The translations under genes and the position numbers were made by a program. DNA of 64,000 bases from Polyangia bacterium. GTDB lineage: Bacteria > Myxococcota_A > Polyangia > Nannocystales > Nannocystaceae. The DNA is taken from contig JAUIKS010000002.1 of the NCBI GenBank assembly GCA_030430565.1, positions 372,001-436,000 of the forward strand. Reading direction: 5' to 3'. This document shows, piece after piece, positions 8,541 through 18,634 of the stretch. The notes beneath the pieces were generated by a model. That model was not told the origin of the DNA, searched no databases, and saw nothing but the letters and a program-made list of their open reading frames with translations. Each line of letters starts with the position of its first letter. The first letter of the stretch is position 1.

Positions 8541-8610
8541 CAATTTCTAAATTGAACTCAAAATAAACACAACTAACTTTTCAACCATAATCCTCATATA
8601 CCACTGCAAA
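8541..8610 (-). promoter_or_regulatory. AT-rich island, probable promoter region
   Basis: These 70 bases contain 20 G or C (29%), against about 70% in surrounding genes. They include AATTTCTAAATT, a small palindrome, and several TA-rich hexamers on the minus strand. The block lies 155-225 bp upstream of the paralog A start. A promoter or binding site for a nucleoid protein is likely. No single -10/-35 pair stands out. Confidence 0.45.
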
Positions 8611-8718
8611 TCGCGCGCACGCTCGACGTTCTCGCACGATATTTCAGCGCAGTGCGCGGTTTCGCTCGCCGGACTCACGCGATCGCGATCGAACTCGCGC
8701 CAGTGGGTTGTTAAACGG

Positions 8719-8749
8719 GAAGAGCCCCTCCACGTAGGAGAGGCTCTTC
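8719..8749 (-). terminator. Rho-independent-type terminator after paralog B
   Basis: GAAGAGCC (8719-8726) pairs with GGCTCTTC (8742-8749), extended past one mismatch by CTCC/GGAG, with loop ACGTA. It lies 44 bp downstream of the paralog B stop codon. The minus strand continues with GTTTAAC, a weak T-tract. Confidence 0.65.
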
Positions 8750-8792
8750 GGGAGCACCGCGACTGGCGGTGCGCTGGGGATGGACGCTGGCC

Positions 8793-9767
<975 letters not shown>

Positions 9768-10351
9768 GGAGATGTCCCTCGTTATCCCTTGTTCAAAGTC
9801 CTGAACTGCTCGGAGGCGCACCCCGATCGGTCGTGCAGTTCATCCTCTGAGGTTTCGCGCAAATTCGGCGGTCATGTTGGGAATGACACATCGAGATGGT
9901 GGTCGTCGTGAAACGAATCCTCAGTGGACTTCCCAATCATTACAATTCCGAAGATTCCTGCGCAACTGCTCGCGCAACGTTTGAAACTCTCAAACACGAT
10001 CCTGCGCACGTACGCCACGTCGGATGGGCACCGACATCGTGGCACTGTGTAGTCTACGCATGCGGAAGTGCCGCCTGCGGGCAAAATTCATGAATAACGT
10101 TGGTATTCGGCCGTTCGAGCGCCAACGCGCCGTGCTTGTCCCAGATTGCCCCGGGTGATCCCGATCACCCGAGCACGCTCGATTGTGCGCAATCGAAGAA
10201 AACACCTGCGGTTAATGTGGAGCTACTTCTACAGCAAAACGATACAAAGCACACATCACCGTATTGTCTATGCGGGAGATCTCGCGCCAGCGCAAAAATT
10301 CCTGTGCGGCGGAAGCGCAGACCTCGAAGATCTACCGAGTGGTTAATACAG
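9768..10351. other. Low-GC non-coding region with dyads
   Basis: About 580 bp without a credible gene. Composition falls to about half G+C, well below the flanking genes. It should contain the promoter for paralog B (leftward). It contains an inverted repeat GTTTGA/TCAAAC at 9979-9995 and two stronger dyads at 10152-10196. Short open frames here have no recognisable product, ribosome site or codon bias. Confidence 0.5.
10152..10196. promoter_or_regulatory. Two adjacent perfect dyads
   Basis: CGGGTGATC-CC-GATCACCCG (10152-10171) is a perfect 9-bp inverted repeat with a 2-bp centre. TCGATTG-TGCG-CAATCGA (10179-10196) is a perfect 7-bp inverted repeat with a 4-bp centre. Dimeric-protein operators or small RNA hairpins are possible. 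No adjacent start codon ties them to a gene. Confidence 0.4.
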
Positions 10352-10384
10352 CGCGCGGCCGACGAGCGATGCTCGCGGCCGCGC
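10352..10384 (-). terminator. Terminator hairpin of the glutamate dehydrogenase gene
   Basis: The minus strand reads GCGCGGCC-GCGAGC, loop ATC, GCTCGT-CGGCCGCGC, a long GC stem with one bulge, 35 bp past the stop codon. The following sequence TGTATTAACC is only weakly T-rich. Confidence 0.6.
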
Positions 10385-10418
10385 ATTGTTGCCCTATCTC
10401 GCTCGGTTGAGCGCCCGC

Positions 10419-13400
10419 TTACGCGATGGTGTCGGTGTACCCGCGGTAGCCGCCCGGCATCGCCGGCAGCAGGCGCCGGAGGTGGTGGTCGAACATCACG
10501 AGCCCCGAGATGGTCACGCCCGACTCGAGGCTGCGCTTGCCGTGCTTACGGACATCTTGGAGGCGGAGGCGCTTGATCATGCCGGCGACGTCGTCGCCCT
10601 CGACCGCGCGGACCATCTTGTGCAGGTGGAAGGTCAGCTGACGACTGAGCGCCGCGGCGGCCAAGCCCTCCCAGGGCGTCTCGAAGACCATCCGCGAGAG
10701 CGCCTCCTGCATGGCGTGGATGTGCATCTGATCCGCGATCTTGACGTGCAGACGCATGATCTCAGAGGGGTGACGGCCTGTCTCGTCGGCCATCCGGATC
10801 GACTCGAGCACGGAGGTCAGGAGATCGAGCCGCGCGATCCGACGCGCGAGCGACTCCGGGATCCCGCGCTCCTCGAGGAAGCCTGACTTTCGGGACAGGG
10901 CCGCGGCGTGTCGCGGCGGCAGGATCTCGTCGACGCGCTGGAACAGCTCGCGCGCGCGACCGACCGTCGTGGCCTCGTAGCTCGCCGGCGTGCCGTGATC
11001 GAGGAGGTAGAAGGTCGCCTCCTCGAGCGCGACCGCGATCCGCTCCATCGCCTCGTAGACGGCGTCTTGCCGGTGCTTGTCCTCGAGCGCGTAGAGCTCG
11101 CGCTGGATCGCCCCGGCCTCACAGGCGTCGGCGGCGTGGAGGTAGGCCCACGCGATCTCGGTGGGCGAGCGCCGCGTGCCGGCGATGACCTCGGCGAAGA
11201 AGCTCGCGCCGGCGTTCTCGACGACGCGGTTGACGACCATCGTGGTCGCGAGCTCGCGCTTGAGCAGGTGCTTGTCGACGGCGTCGCCGACCTCTTCGAG
11301 GATCGCGGGCGGGAAGTAGTCGCGCAGCATCCGGCTGACGACCACGGCCGGCAGCGGCTCGCCGGCCAGCAGCTGACGGTAGGCGAGCATCTTGGCGTAG
11401 GCGCCCAGGGCCGAGGCGTCGCACTTGTAGAGCCCCCCGCCCTTGCGCGCGCGGCTGGCGAGCTCGTCCTCGGTCGGCAGGCCGAACACGTCGGGGTTAA
11501 ACGGCACGTCGCGGACCAGGTAGTGGAGCGCCCGCGAGTACCGATAGACGTCCTTGCGGCTGCGGCGGACGTCGAAGCTGACCATCCGGCTCTGCGAGCG
11601 GTTGTTGGCGAGCACCATCTCGCAGACCTGCTCCTCGCACTGCGCGAGCAGCTCGTTGCGACGCTCGCGGGTGACGACGCCGGTGCGCAGCAGGGGCGCG
11701 AACAGGATCTTGATGTTGACCTCGTGATCGGAGGTGTCGACGCCGCCGGAGTTGTCGAGGAAGGAGGTGTAGTTGTGCCCGCCGCCGCGGGCGAACTCGA
11801 CGCGCGCGCGATCGGTGATCGCGAGGTTGGCGCCCTCGGCCAGGACCTTGCACCGCAGCTCGCTCGCGTTGACGCGGACGCTGTCGTTCGACTTGTCCCC
11901 CACCTCGGCGTGGGACTCGTCTTTGCCCTTGATGTAGGTGCCGATGCCGCCCTGCCACATGAGGTCGACATCGAGCTTGAGGATCTCGTGGATCACGTCC
12001 TCGCCGCTGAGCTCGGCCTCGGGGGACACGCCGAGCAGCGCGCGCGCCTGCGGCGAGAGCTCGATCCGCTTGGCCTTGCGCTCGAACACGCCGCCGCCCG
12101 GCGAGAGCTTCGCGGCGTCGTAGCCGCTCCAGCTGCGGCTCTCCTTGAACAGCCGCGCGCGCTCGACGAAGCTGGCCTCGGGGTCAGGATCGGGATCGAT
12201 GAAGATCTCGATGTGGTTGAAGGCCGCGAGCAGCTTGACGCTGCGGCTGCGCAGCAGCCCGTTGCCGAACACGTCGCCGCTCATGTCGCCGACGCCGATC
12301 ACCGTGATCACGTCGGACTCCGGGTCGACGCCGAGCTCGTGGAAGTGACGCCGGGTGGTCTCCCACGCGCCGCGGGCGGTGATGCCCGTGGCCTTGTGGT
12401 CGTAGCCCTGCGAGCCGCCGGAGGCGAAGGCGTCGTCGAGCCAGAAGCCGCGCTCGCTGCTGATCGCGTTGGCGGTGTCGGAGAGGTGCGCGGTGCCCTT
12501 GTCGGCGGCGACGACGAGGTAGGGGTCGTCTTGCTCCCGGTGCAGGATGCCGGGCGGCGTCACCGTCGCGCCGTCGACCACGTTGTCGGTCACGGACAAG
12601 AGCGCCTGGATGAACAGCCGGTAGTAGTGATCCCCCGCGGCCCGCAGCGCCTTACGGTCGCTCGGCGGGCGACGCAGCACGAAGCCGCCCTTGGCGCCCA
12701 TGGGCACGATCAGCACGTTCTTGACGCGCTGCGTGGCCATGAGGCCGTGGATCTCGGTGCGGAAGTCGTTGGGGCGGTCGCTGAAGCGCAGACCGCCGCG
12801 CGCGACCAAGCCGCCGCGCAGGTGGACGCCTTCGAAGTCGGGGTGGAACACCCAGATCTCGCGGAACGGGCGTGGCTCGGGCCCGTACGAGATCGCGTCG
12901 CCCTTGAACTTAAACGCCAGCGGCTCGCCGCTGCTGGCCTTGGCGATGAACGCGTTGGTCCGCAGGGTCGCGCGCACGACCTCGGCGACGGCCTGGAACA
13001 CGCGGTCGGCCGTGAAGTCGCGGATCCGCTTCAGCTCGGAGGTGAGCGTCCGCTCGGCCACGCCGACGAGCTCGTCGCTGGCGGTGTTGGGATCGAAGCG
13101 CGCGACCAGCCAGGCCATCAACGCCTGGGTCACGGTCGGGTACGTGACCAGGGTCCGACGGATCAGCTCGGTCTCGAAGGGGCAGCGGAGCTGGTGGAGG
13201 TACGCGACGTAGGCGCGCAGGACCTCGACCTCGGTCGCGGTCATGGTCGTGGTGACGACCAGCTGGTTGAGCACGTCGCGGCCGATCGCGCCCGAGAACA
13301 CGAGGCGCAGCGCGTCGCGGATCTCTTTGCGTCGCCCGAGGATCACCCGGGTCCGCTCGGGCCGGACGTCGAGGCGAAAGTTGTCCATCTCGAACACGCG

Positions 13401-15140
13401 CTCGTGGGCGATCGTGATCGGCCGCCGGTACTCGTCGATGACGCTGAAGCCGAAGCTGGTGATCAGCGGGAGCTCGTCGGAGAGGTTGATCGGCTGGCGC
13501 TTGAACACCCGCAGGTTGAGCGACCCCGGGTGGTCGCCGGTGGTCGAGATGTAGAGGTCGCAGTCGATCTCCTCGCCCTTGCGCAGGGTCTCGATGCAGG
13601 CGACGTCGCCGCGCAGGCGGACGTCGTCGACGCGGCGCTTGGCCTCCTCGGTGAAGGCGTTGGCGTAGAGATCAAACAGCGCCTCGACCTGCTCCTCGCC
13701 GGCGACCGCAGCCAGGACCTCGCGCAGGCGCTCGTTCCAGCCCTTGGCCATCGCAAGCACCAAGCGGCGCACCCGCTCGGTGTCGACCTGCCCGAAGGTC
13801 TCGGGGCCGGTCAGGTAGAAGTGCACGATCGCGTTGTCGTAGCGATCCATGTAGACGCCGAAGTCGGCGTAGGTCGCCCCCAGCTCCTGCTTGAGACAAT
13901 CCTGCACCTGCAGGCGCAGCGCGTCCGAGAACATCTCCTTCGGCAGCGAGACGAAGGCGAATACGAACTTGCCGCCGGCGCCGACGCGGATGTGCACGTC
14001 GCTCTCGCCCTCGGCCTCGGCCCGCAGCACGCGGTCGGTGAGATCCCAGACGCTCTCGCGCGGCTCGGTCAGCAAGAACTCGAGCGGCAGCGAGTTGAAG
14101 GCGTTAGTCAGCGCCTTCCCGCGATGGCTGTCGACGGAGACGCCGCGGTCCGCGAGCAGCGAGCGGAGGTTGAGCCGCAGCAGCGGAATCTCCTCCGGCG
14201 GCGTATGCAGCGCCTTGTAGGTGAACAGGCCGTTGATCAGGCACGTGCCGACCGGCTCGCCGCTGCGATCGACGCGCCGGACCATGAAGTGCCCCGGCTT
14301 GCCGGCGCGGTGGACCGGCGACTCCTCCGGGCTGCGCTGGAACGCGATCGACGAGCCCTCCCCGCTGGCGAAGGCGGCGAACTTCTCGGCGTCGCGCTCG
14401 GGCGGGGCGACGGCGCACATCCCGAGGCCGCTGATCGGCGCGCCGTCGAGCGCGTACTCCTCGACCGAGAGCAGCACGTAGTTCTCGTCGCACAGCCAGC
14501 GCACCATGCCCTCGGCCTCGCGCAGGTGCAGCCCGGGCTCGCCGTCGGCCGCCATCGCGGCGCGCAGGAAGTCGTCCGCGAGGTCCTGCAGCCGGCGCTT
14601 CATCGGCTGGAAGTCCTGGAAGATCGCCTGGGCGATCTTGAGGCGCTGTCGGTACCTGTCCTCTAAGCCTTCTGGGACGCCGCCCTCGCCGAGCGCGAGC
14701 TCGATGCGCAGGATCGACTCACCCACGCCCTTGCCGACGCTCCCGAGGATGCCGGCCGCGTCGCGGCGCAGCTTGGCGACCGCGTTCATGAAGCTGCGGA
14801 TCTCGAGGCCCTCGCCGGCGAACAGCCCGCGGACTGACGAGACCAGGAAGGGCTGGTCCTCCATGCAGCTCTCGATCACGAGCGTGTCGCCGTCGACGCG
14901 GAACGCGACCATGATCTGCCCGCGCTTCCGTCGCTTGATCGTGTGCAGCACAGACTCGAGCTGACCGACGAGCTCGGCGCTCGCGATCCGCTTGAGGTCG
15001 CGGACGTCGATCGAGTTCAGGACGGCTTTACACAGGGCCGCGAGCTGCTCGACGTCGGTGCCCTCGAAGGCGGGCTTGTAGTTGGCGAGGACGCGCTGAA
15101 CTTCGTGGAGCCGTTGTTTACTGAGCTTCTGCGGGGCCAT
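10419..15140 (-). CDS. gdh: NAD-specific glutamate dehydrogenase, large type
   Basis: Cytoplasmic enzyme converting glutamate and NAD to 2-oxoglutarate, ammonia and NADH, feeding amino-acid carbon into the TCA cycle. At 1573 residues it matches the 160-180 kDa bacterial class (Bac_GDH) rather than the 450-residue hexameric class. The long N-terminal half (about residues 1-700) holds the ACT-like regulatory segments. The catalytic core has VPMGAKGGFVLRRP (active-site Lys), then the dinucleotide-binding GVGDMSGDVFGNGLL and QGGIGTYIKG. The C-terminal helical region is complete. ATG 15140 is the first start in the frame and fits the family N-terminus. It is monocistronic: a terminator-like hairpin follows, and the next gene upstream is divergent. 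A catabolic role fits a proteolytic, amino-acid-feeding bacterium. Confidence 0.95.
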   Translation of the reverse strand: MAPQKLSKQRLHEVQRVLANYKPAFEGTDVEQLAALCKAVLNSIDVRDLKRIASAELVGQLESVLHTIKRRKRGQIMVAFRVDGDTLVIESCMEDQPFLVSSVRGLFAGEGLEIRSFMNAVAKLRRDAAGILGSVGKGVGESILRIELALGEGGVPEGLEDRYRQRLKIAQAIFQDFQPMKRRLQDLADDFLRAAMAADGEPGLHLREAEGMVRWLCDENYVLLSVEEYALDGAPISGLGMCAVAPPERDAEKFAAFASGEGSSIAFQRSPEESPVHRAGKPGHFMVRRVDRSGEPVGTCLINGLFTYKALHTPPEEIPLLRLNLRSLLADRGVSVDSHRGKALTNAFNSLPLEFLLTEPRESVWDLTDRVLRAEAEGESDVHIRVGAGGKFVFAFVSLPKEMFSDALRLQVQDCLKQELGATYADFGVYMDRYDNAIVHFYLTGPETFGQVDTERVRRLVLAMAKGWNERLREVLAAVAGEEQVEALFDLYANAFTEEAKRRVDDVRLRGDVACIETLRKGEEIDCDLYISTTGDHPGSLNLRVFKRQPINLSDELPLITSFGFSVIDEYRRPITIAHERVFEMDNFRLDVRPERTRVILGRRKEIRDALRLVFSGAIGRDVLNQLVVTTTMTATEVEVLRAYVAYLHQLRCPFETELIRRTLVTYPTVTQALMAWLVARFDPNTASDELVGVAERTLTSELKRIRDFTADRVFQAVAEVVRATLRTNAFIAKASSGEPLAFKFKGDAISYGPEPRPFREIWVFHPDFEGVHLRGGLVARGGLRFSDRPNDFRTEIHGLMATQRVKNVLIVPMGAKGGFVLRRPPSDRKALRAAGDHYYRLFIQALLSVTDNVVDGATVTPPGILHREQDDPYLVVAADKGTAHLSDTANAISSERGFWLDDAFASGGSQGYDHKATGITARGAWETTRRHFHELGVDPESDVITVIGVGDMSGDVFGNGLLRSRSVKLLAAFNHIEIFIDPDPDPEASFVERARLFKESRSWSGYDAAKLSPGGGVFERKAKRIELSPQARALLGVSPEAELSGEDVIHEILKLDVDLMWQGGIGTYIKGKDESHAEVGDKSNDSVRVNASELRCKVLAEGANLAITDRARVEFARGGGHNYTSFLDNSGGVDTSDHEVNIKILFAPLLRTGVVTRERRNELLAQCEEQVCEMVLANNRSQSRMVSFDVRRSRKDVYRYSRALHYLVRDVPFNPDVFGLPTEDELASRARKGGGLYKCDASALGAYAKMLAYRQLLAGEPLPAVVVSRMLRDYFPPAILEEVGDAVDKHLLKRELATTMVVNRVVENAGASFFAEVIAGTRRSPTEIAWAYLHAADACEAGAIQRELYALEDKHRQDAVYEAMERIAVALEEATFYLLDHGTPASYEATTVGRARELFQRVDEILPPRHAAALSRKSGFLEERGIPESLARRIARLDLLTSVLESIRMADETGRHPSEIMRLHVKIADQMHIHAMQEALSRMVFETPWEGLAAAALSRQLTFHLHKMVRAVEGDDVAGMIKRLRLQDVRKHGKRSLESGVTISGLVMFDHHLRRLLPAMPGGYRGYTDTIA

Positions 15141-15455
15141 AGTCGGTCGCTTCGTTCACCTCAACGATCGGGCAAGCTCGCCGCGGCTTCAATCCCACAC
15201 CGCGCACGACGTGGTGAACGCAACGTCCGACAACACACACGCCGGCGCGGGGCGGACGCTTGCAAACTCCCGCGTGGTCGCTAGTGCGTACACGTCTGCA
15301 CAGCGACGATGTCGCGTGATGTCCGAGGGCGCGACGCGGTTGATTTCGACCGCGAGCTCGAGCTCGACCGCGACCGCGTGTCCCCCGACGTCGTCACGCT
15401 GCGCGCGCGCGTGCGGCAGGGATCGACCGCGCGGCGCGACTGTTATGCTCGCGCC
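15141..15455. promoter_or_regulatory. Divergent intergenic region, gdh / aminopeptidase
   Basis: This 315-bp region separates divergent genes and must hold both promoters. The frame of the aminopeptidase is open back to 15309, but the encoded segment is charged low-complexity sequence outside the family. TATGCT at 15444-15449 ends 6 nt before GTG 15456 and is a candidate -10 for a leaderless transcript. No clear -35 is seen. Confidence 0.45.
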
Positions 15456-16796
15456 GTGCAACCCGCCCGTCGACCGCGCTCGTTTGACCCCACCGTGTAC
15501 CGCGCCCGTCGTGACCGCGTGGCCGCGAATTATCTGGACGGCGGCGTCCTGCTGCTCCACGGCGGCGAGCTGAAGACGCGCTCGAACGACACGCACTACC
15601 GGTTCCGCCCCGACAGCGACTTTTACTACCTGACGGGCCTGGCCGAGGCCGAGTCGGTGATGGTGCTGCGCCCCGATCGCTCGCCGTCCTTCGTGCTGTT
15701 CGTCCAGCCGCGCTCACCAGAGGCGGAGCTGTGGAACGGGCGCCGCTGCGGGCCCGAGGGCGCGGTCTCCATCTACGGCGCCGACGTGGCCTACCCGCTC
15801 AGCGAGATCGACCGGCGCCTGCCACACCTGCTCGACGGCTGCGAGCGGCTGTACGTCCCCCAGCAGCAGCCGGGGCCGCTGCAGCCCGTGCTCGACCGGG
15901 CGCTGCGGCGACTCGCGCGGCGCAACCGCTACGGCGAGCACGCGCCCCACGTGCTCGAGGACGCCCGACGGATGCTGGGCGAGGAGCGCATCCTCAAGGA
16001 CGCCCACGCGCTCGACTGCCTGCGCCGCGCCGTCGAGATCACGAGCGAGGCGCACATCGAGGCGATGCGGAACACGCGGCCGGGGATCCATGAGTACGAG
16101 ATCGAGGCGCTGCTCGAGTATCACTTCCGCCGCAGCGGCAGCACCGGCGCCGGCTACACGAGCATCGTCGGGGGCGGCGCGAACGCGACGATCCTGCACT
16201 ACATCGACAATTGCGATCCGCTGCGCGCGGGCGAGCTGCTGCTGATCGACGCCGGCGCCGAGTGGGACTTCTTCAGCGCCGACATCACGCGCACCTTCCC
16301 GATCTCGGGCGCCTTCACGCCGGCCCAGCGCGACCTCTACGAGGTGGTGCTGCGCGCCAACGAGGCCGGCATCGCCCAGGCGGCCCCGGACATCACGATC
16401 GATGTCATCCACGAGCACTGCCTGCGCGAGCTGTGCTCGGGTCTGCGCGACATGGGGCTGCTGCGTGGCTCGGTCGAGGAGCTGATCGAGACCGACGCCT
16501 ACATGCCCTACTACATGCACCGCACCAGCCACTGGCTCGGCGCCGACGTGCACGACGCGGGGCTGTACTGCGTCTCCCGCAAGCCGCGGCCGCTGCTGCC
16601 GGGCTTTGTGTTCACCATCGAGCCGGGGCTGTACGTGGCGGAGGACGACCCGACCGCGCCGGAGGAGCTGCGCGGCGTCGGGATCCGCATCGAGGATGAC
16701 ATCTTGGTCACGGAGGACGGCGCGGAGGTGCTGACCCACAAGGTGCCCAAGACGGTCCGCGAGCTCGAGGCGCTGGTCGGTCAGGCCGTCGCCTAA
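15456..16796 (+). CDS. pepP: Xaa-Pro aminopeptidase (M24B family)
   Basis: Cytoplasmic metallopeptidase of 446 residues removing N-terminal residues before proline. It has an AMP_N domain (FDPTVYRARRDRVAANYLDG onward) and a C-terminal pita-bread domain with the dinuclear metal ligands: Asp in LLLIDAGAEWDFFSADITRT (two), His in SHWLGADVHDAG, Glu in FTIEPGLYV and Glu in GIRIEDDILV. GTG 15456 is chosen because the product then starts just before the conserved FDP motif and just after a -10-like TATGCT. A start at 15309 would add 49 residues unlike the family. The 3' end overlaps the convergent HEAT/TPR gene by 4 bp. The role is in peptide turnover, with the dehydrogenase across the divergent promoter also serving amino-acid catabolism. 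Confidence 0.9.
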   Translation: MQPARRPRSFDPTVYRARRDRVAANYLDGGVLLLHGGELKTRSNDTHYRFRPDSDFYYLTGLAEAESVMVLRPDRSPSFVLFVQPRSPEAELWNGRRCGPEGAVSIYGADVAYPLSEIDRRLPHLLDGCERLYVPQQQPGPLQPVLDRALRRLARRNRYGEHAPHVLEDARRMLGEERILKDAHALDCLRRAVEITSEAHIEAMRNTRPGIHEYEIEALLEYHFRRSGSTGAGYTSIVGGGANATILHYIDNCDPLRAGELLLIDAGAEWDFFSADITRTFPISGAFTPAQRDLYEVVLRANEAGIAQAAPDITIDVIHEHCLRELCSGLRDMGLLRGSVEELIETDAYMPYYMHRTSHWLGADVHDAGLYCVSRKPRPLLPGFVFTIEPGLYVAEDDPTAPEELRGVGIRIEDDILVTEDGAEVLTHKVPKTVRELEALVGQAVA

Positions 16797-18634
16797 CGGG
16801 CGCGCTGCTCGAGGCGCTGCGCGGTGTCCTCGAGGGCCGCGCGGTGCTCGGGCGGCACGAACTCGATCTGCCGGCGCAGGTAGGGCAAGAGATCCGGGTT
16901 GGACAGCTGGCTGACCGAGTTGAGCGCGAGCTCGACGATGTGCTGCTCGCCCTCGCGGAGGCGGTCGCAGAGGAAGTCGAGGGCCTCGACCGAGCCGATC
17001 TTGCCGATCGCGCGCAGGGCTGCGGCGCGGGCGGGCTGCGGGTTTGGCAGGTCGCGGGATTCGAAGATCCGGCGCAGGGGTTCGAAGGCGTGGGGGAACA
17101 CGAGCGAGGAGATCGAGCCGGCCGCGGCGTCGCGCACCGCCGGCCTGTCGTCGCGCAGGGCTTCGAACAGCAGCGTGAAGCTGCGCTTGAACCGAAGCCG
17201 CCCCATGGCGGCCGCGACGGCCTCGCGCAGCTTGGGCTCCTCGCGCTTGTAGAGCGTCTCGAAGGCCGCGATCACGGGGTACGCCCGGATCTGTCCGAGG
17301 CGCCGCACGATGTCGAGGGTCCGCACGCTGGCGCCGCGCTCGAGGTCCAGCAGCAGCAAGAGCGCGTGACGCCGCACGTAGTCGGGGAACCTGCGGTCGG
17401 CCATGACCCCCGCGGCGATCAGGGCTGGGTCGCCGCCGAGCTCCCACTCGGCGATGTCGACGTACCAGACCTCCTCGTACTCGGGCAGCTGCTTGAGGAA
17501 CTCGGGCACCGGGATCGGGCGCGGGGCGTCGGGCGTCGCGTCGCCGAGCCGCCGGAGCATCCGGATCGCGCGATCGCGGCTCTTGGCGGAGAGCTCCAAG
17601 CCGAGCATGCGCCGGTAGACGTCGGCGACTTGGTGATAGGCCCGCACCGAGGCGAAGGCCTCGGCCGCGGCCTGCAGCGCGTTCTCGACCATCTGCATCG
17701 GGTGCCCGGAGGCCTGGGCCTCGGCGGCGGCCTTGAGCCAGGCCTCGGCGCTGCGGGTGCGCAGGTCGTCGGCGTAGGGCAAGCCCGAGCGGGTGCAGTA
17801 CTCGGCGGCCTCGCGCAGGATGGTCGCCACGGCGTGGTACTCGCCGGCCTTGCGCGCGAGCGCGACGAAGGTCTCGTACAGGCGCAGCGCGTCGAGCTTG
17901 AGGCCGTCGTCGCGGAGGATCCGGACGCTGTTGAGGTAGCCCTCGGCGACGTTCTCGAACGCGCCAGCCTCGGAGCCGAGGCGCGCGATGAGCTGGTAGC
18001 AGTCGAAGGCGCGCTCGCGCAGGCCGTCGCTTTCGAAGGTGTCGGCGACCTCCTCGACCGCGGTGGTCGCCTCGGCCATGGCCGCGCGCGCGCGGTCGTG
18101 GCCGAGCCGCAAGAGGCACAGGGAGTAGTTGACCTTGAGCAGCGCGCGCTCGTAGGGGCGCTCGCTCTCGAGCTCGCTCTCGGTCTCGTGGATCTTGGTC
18201 CACAGCTCGGCGGCCGCGGTGTCGTCGCGGGCGCGCTCGAGCTCGATGGCGCGGTGCACCGGCATCTCAGCGAGTTCGAAGGCCCGGGCGGCGCGGCGCG
18301 GCTCGCCGGCGCGCGAGAGGTAGATGCCCATGAGCTGCAGGCCCTTGCGCGCGCGCGCGTCCCCGGCCCGCGCGCGCTCGACGTCGCGGGCCAGCGCGGC
18401 GGCGTCCTGGGTCTCGTCGATCTTGAGCCCGAGGTACGCGGAGCAGGCCAGCAGCTCGCGCCTGCGGTTGAGCGCGCGCAGGCACTCGGCCAGCGCGCGC
18501 AGCCACTCCTCGTATTCGAAATCGATGCGGTCGACGACCTCGATCAGCTGCCGCAGATGGACCTCGGCGTCGGCGTACTGCCCGCCCCGCATGGCCGTCT
18601 CGGCCCGGACCCACAGGACCGCAGTGTCCATCAT
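16793..18634 (-). CDS. TPR/HEAT-like repeat protein of the MoxR-vWA cluster
   Basis: All-helical protein of 613 residues, last gene of the leftward cluster. The N-terminal two thirds look TPR-like (for example GQYADAEVHLRQLIEVV and a run of paired helices). From about residue 420 it becomes HEAT-like, with repeated units such as LREAVAAAMGRLRFKR, AVRDAAAGSISSLV and AARAAALRAIGKIGS. Such scaffolds bind partner proteins. The open frame runs far upstream of the start, but ATG 18634 overlaps the vWA stop codon as ATGA, so translation is probably coupled and the longer reading is a shadow of the vWA gene. It has no enzyme motifs and no signal peptide. It is probably an adaptor for the vWA and MoxR proteins. 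Confidence 0.75.
   Translation of the reverse strand: MMDTAVLWVRAETAMRGGQYADAEVHLRQLIEVVDRIDFEYEEWLRALAECLRALNRRRELLACSAYLGLKIDETQDAAALARDVERARAGDARARKGLQLMGIYLSRAGEPRRAARAFELAEMPVHRAIELERARDDTAAAELWTKIHETESELESERPYERALLKVNYSLCLLRLGHDRARAAMAEATTAVEEVADTFESDGLRERAFDCYQLIARLGSEAGAFENVAEGYLNSVRILRDDGLKLDALRLYETFVALARKAGEYHAVATILREAAEYCTRSGLPYADDLRTRSAEAWLKAAAEAQASGHPMQMVENALQAAAEAFASVRAYHQVADVYRRMLGLELSAKSRDRAIRMLRRLGDATPDAPRPIPVPEFLKQLPEYEEVWYVDIAEWELGGDPALIAAGVMADRRFPDYVRRHALLLLLDLERGASVRTLDIVRRLGQIRAYPVIAAFETLYKREEPKLREAVAAAMGRLRFKRSFTLLFEALRDDRPAVRDAAAGSISSLVFPHAFEPLRRIFESRDLPNPQPARAAALRAIGKIGSVEALDFLCDRLREGEQHIVELALNSVSQLSNPDLLPYLRRQIEFVPPEHRAALEDTAQRLEQRAR

Larger units (their letters stand above)
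8387..8718. other. Non-coding region upstream of paralog A
   Basis: This gap between the paralogs holds a 9-bp-stem hairpin (8443-8482), an AT-rich block (8541-8610) and, at its left-transcribed end, the leader of the gene starting at 8386. No convincing coding frame is seen. Confidence 0.6.

Noticed and set aside
10100..10576. 158-residue open frame on the plus strand
   Set aside because: It crosses the dyads and the 3' end of glutamate dehydrogenase, with no ribosome site, family match or codon bias.
10908..14666. 1252-residue plus-strand open frame
   Set aside because: It is antisense to glutamate dehydrogenase, an artefact of high GC composition.
15309..15455. N-terminal extension of the Xaa-Pro aminopeptidase
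   Set aside because: The added 49 residues are charged low-complexity sequence outside the family, and the better start GTG 15456 follows a -10-like element.
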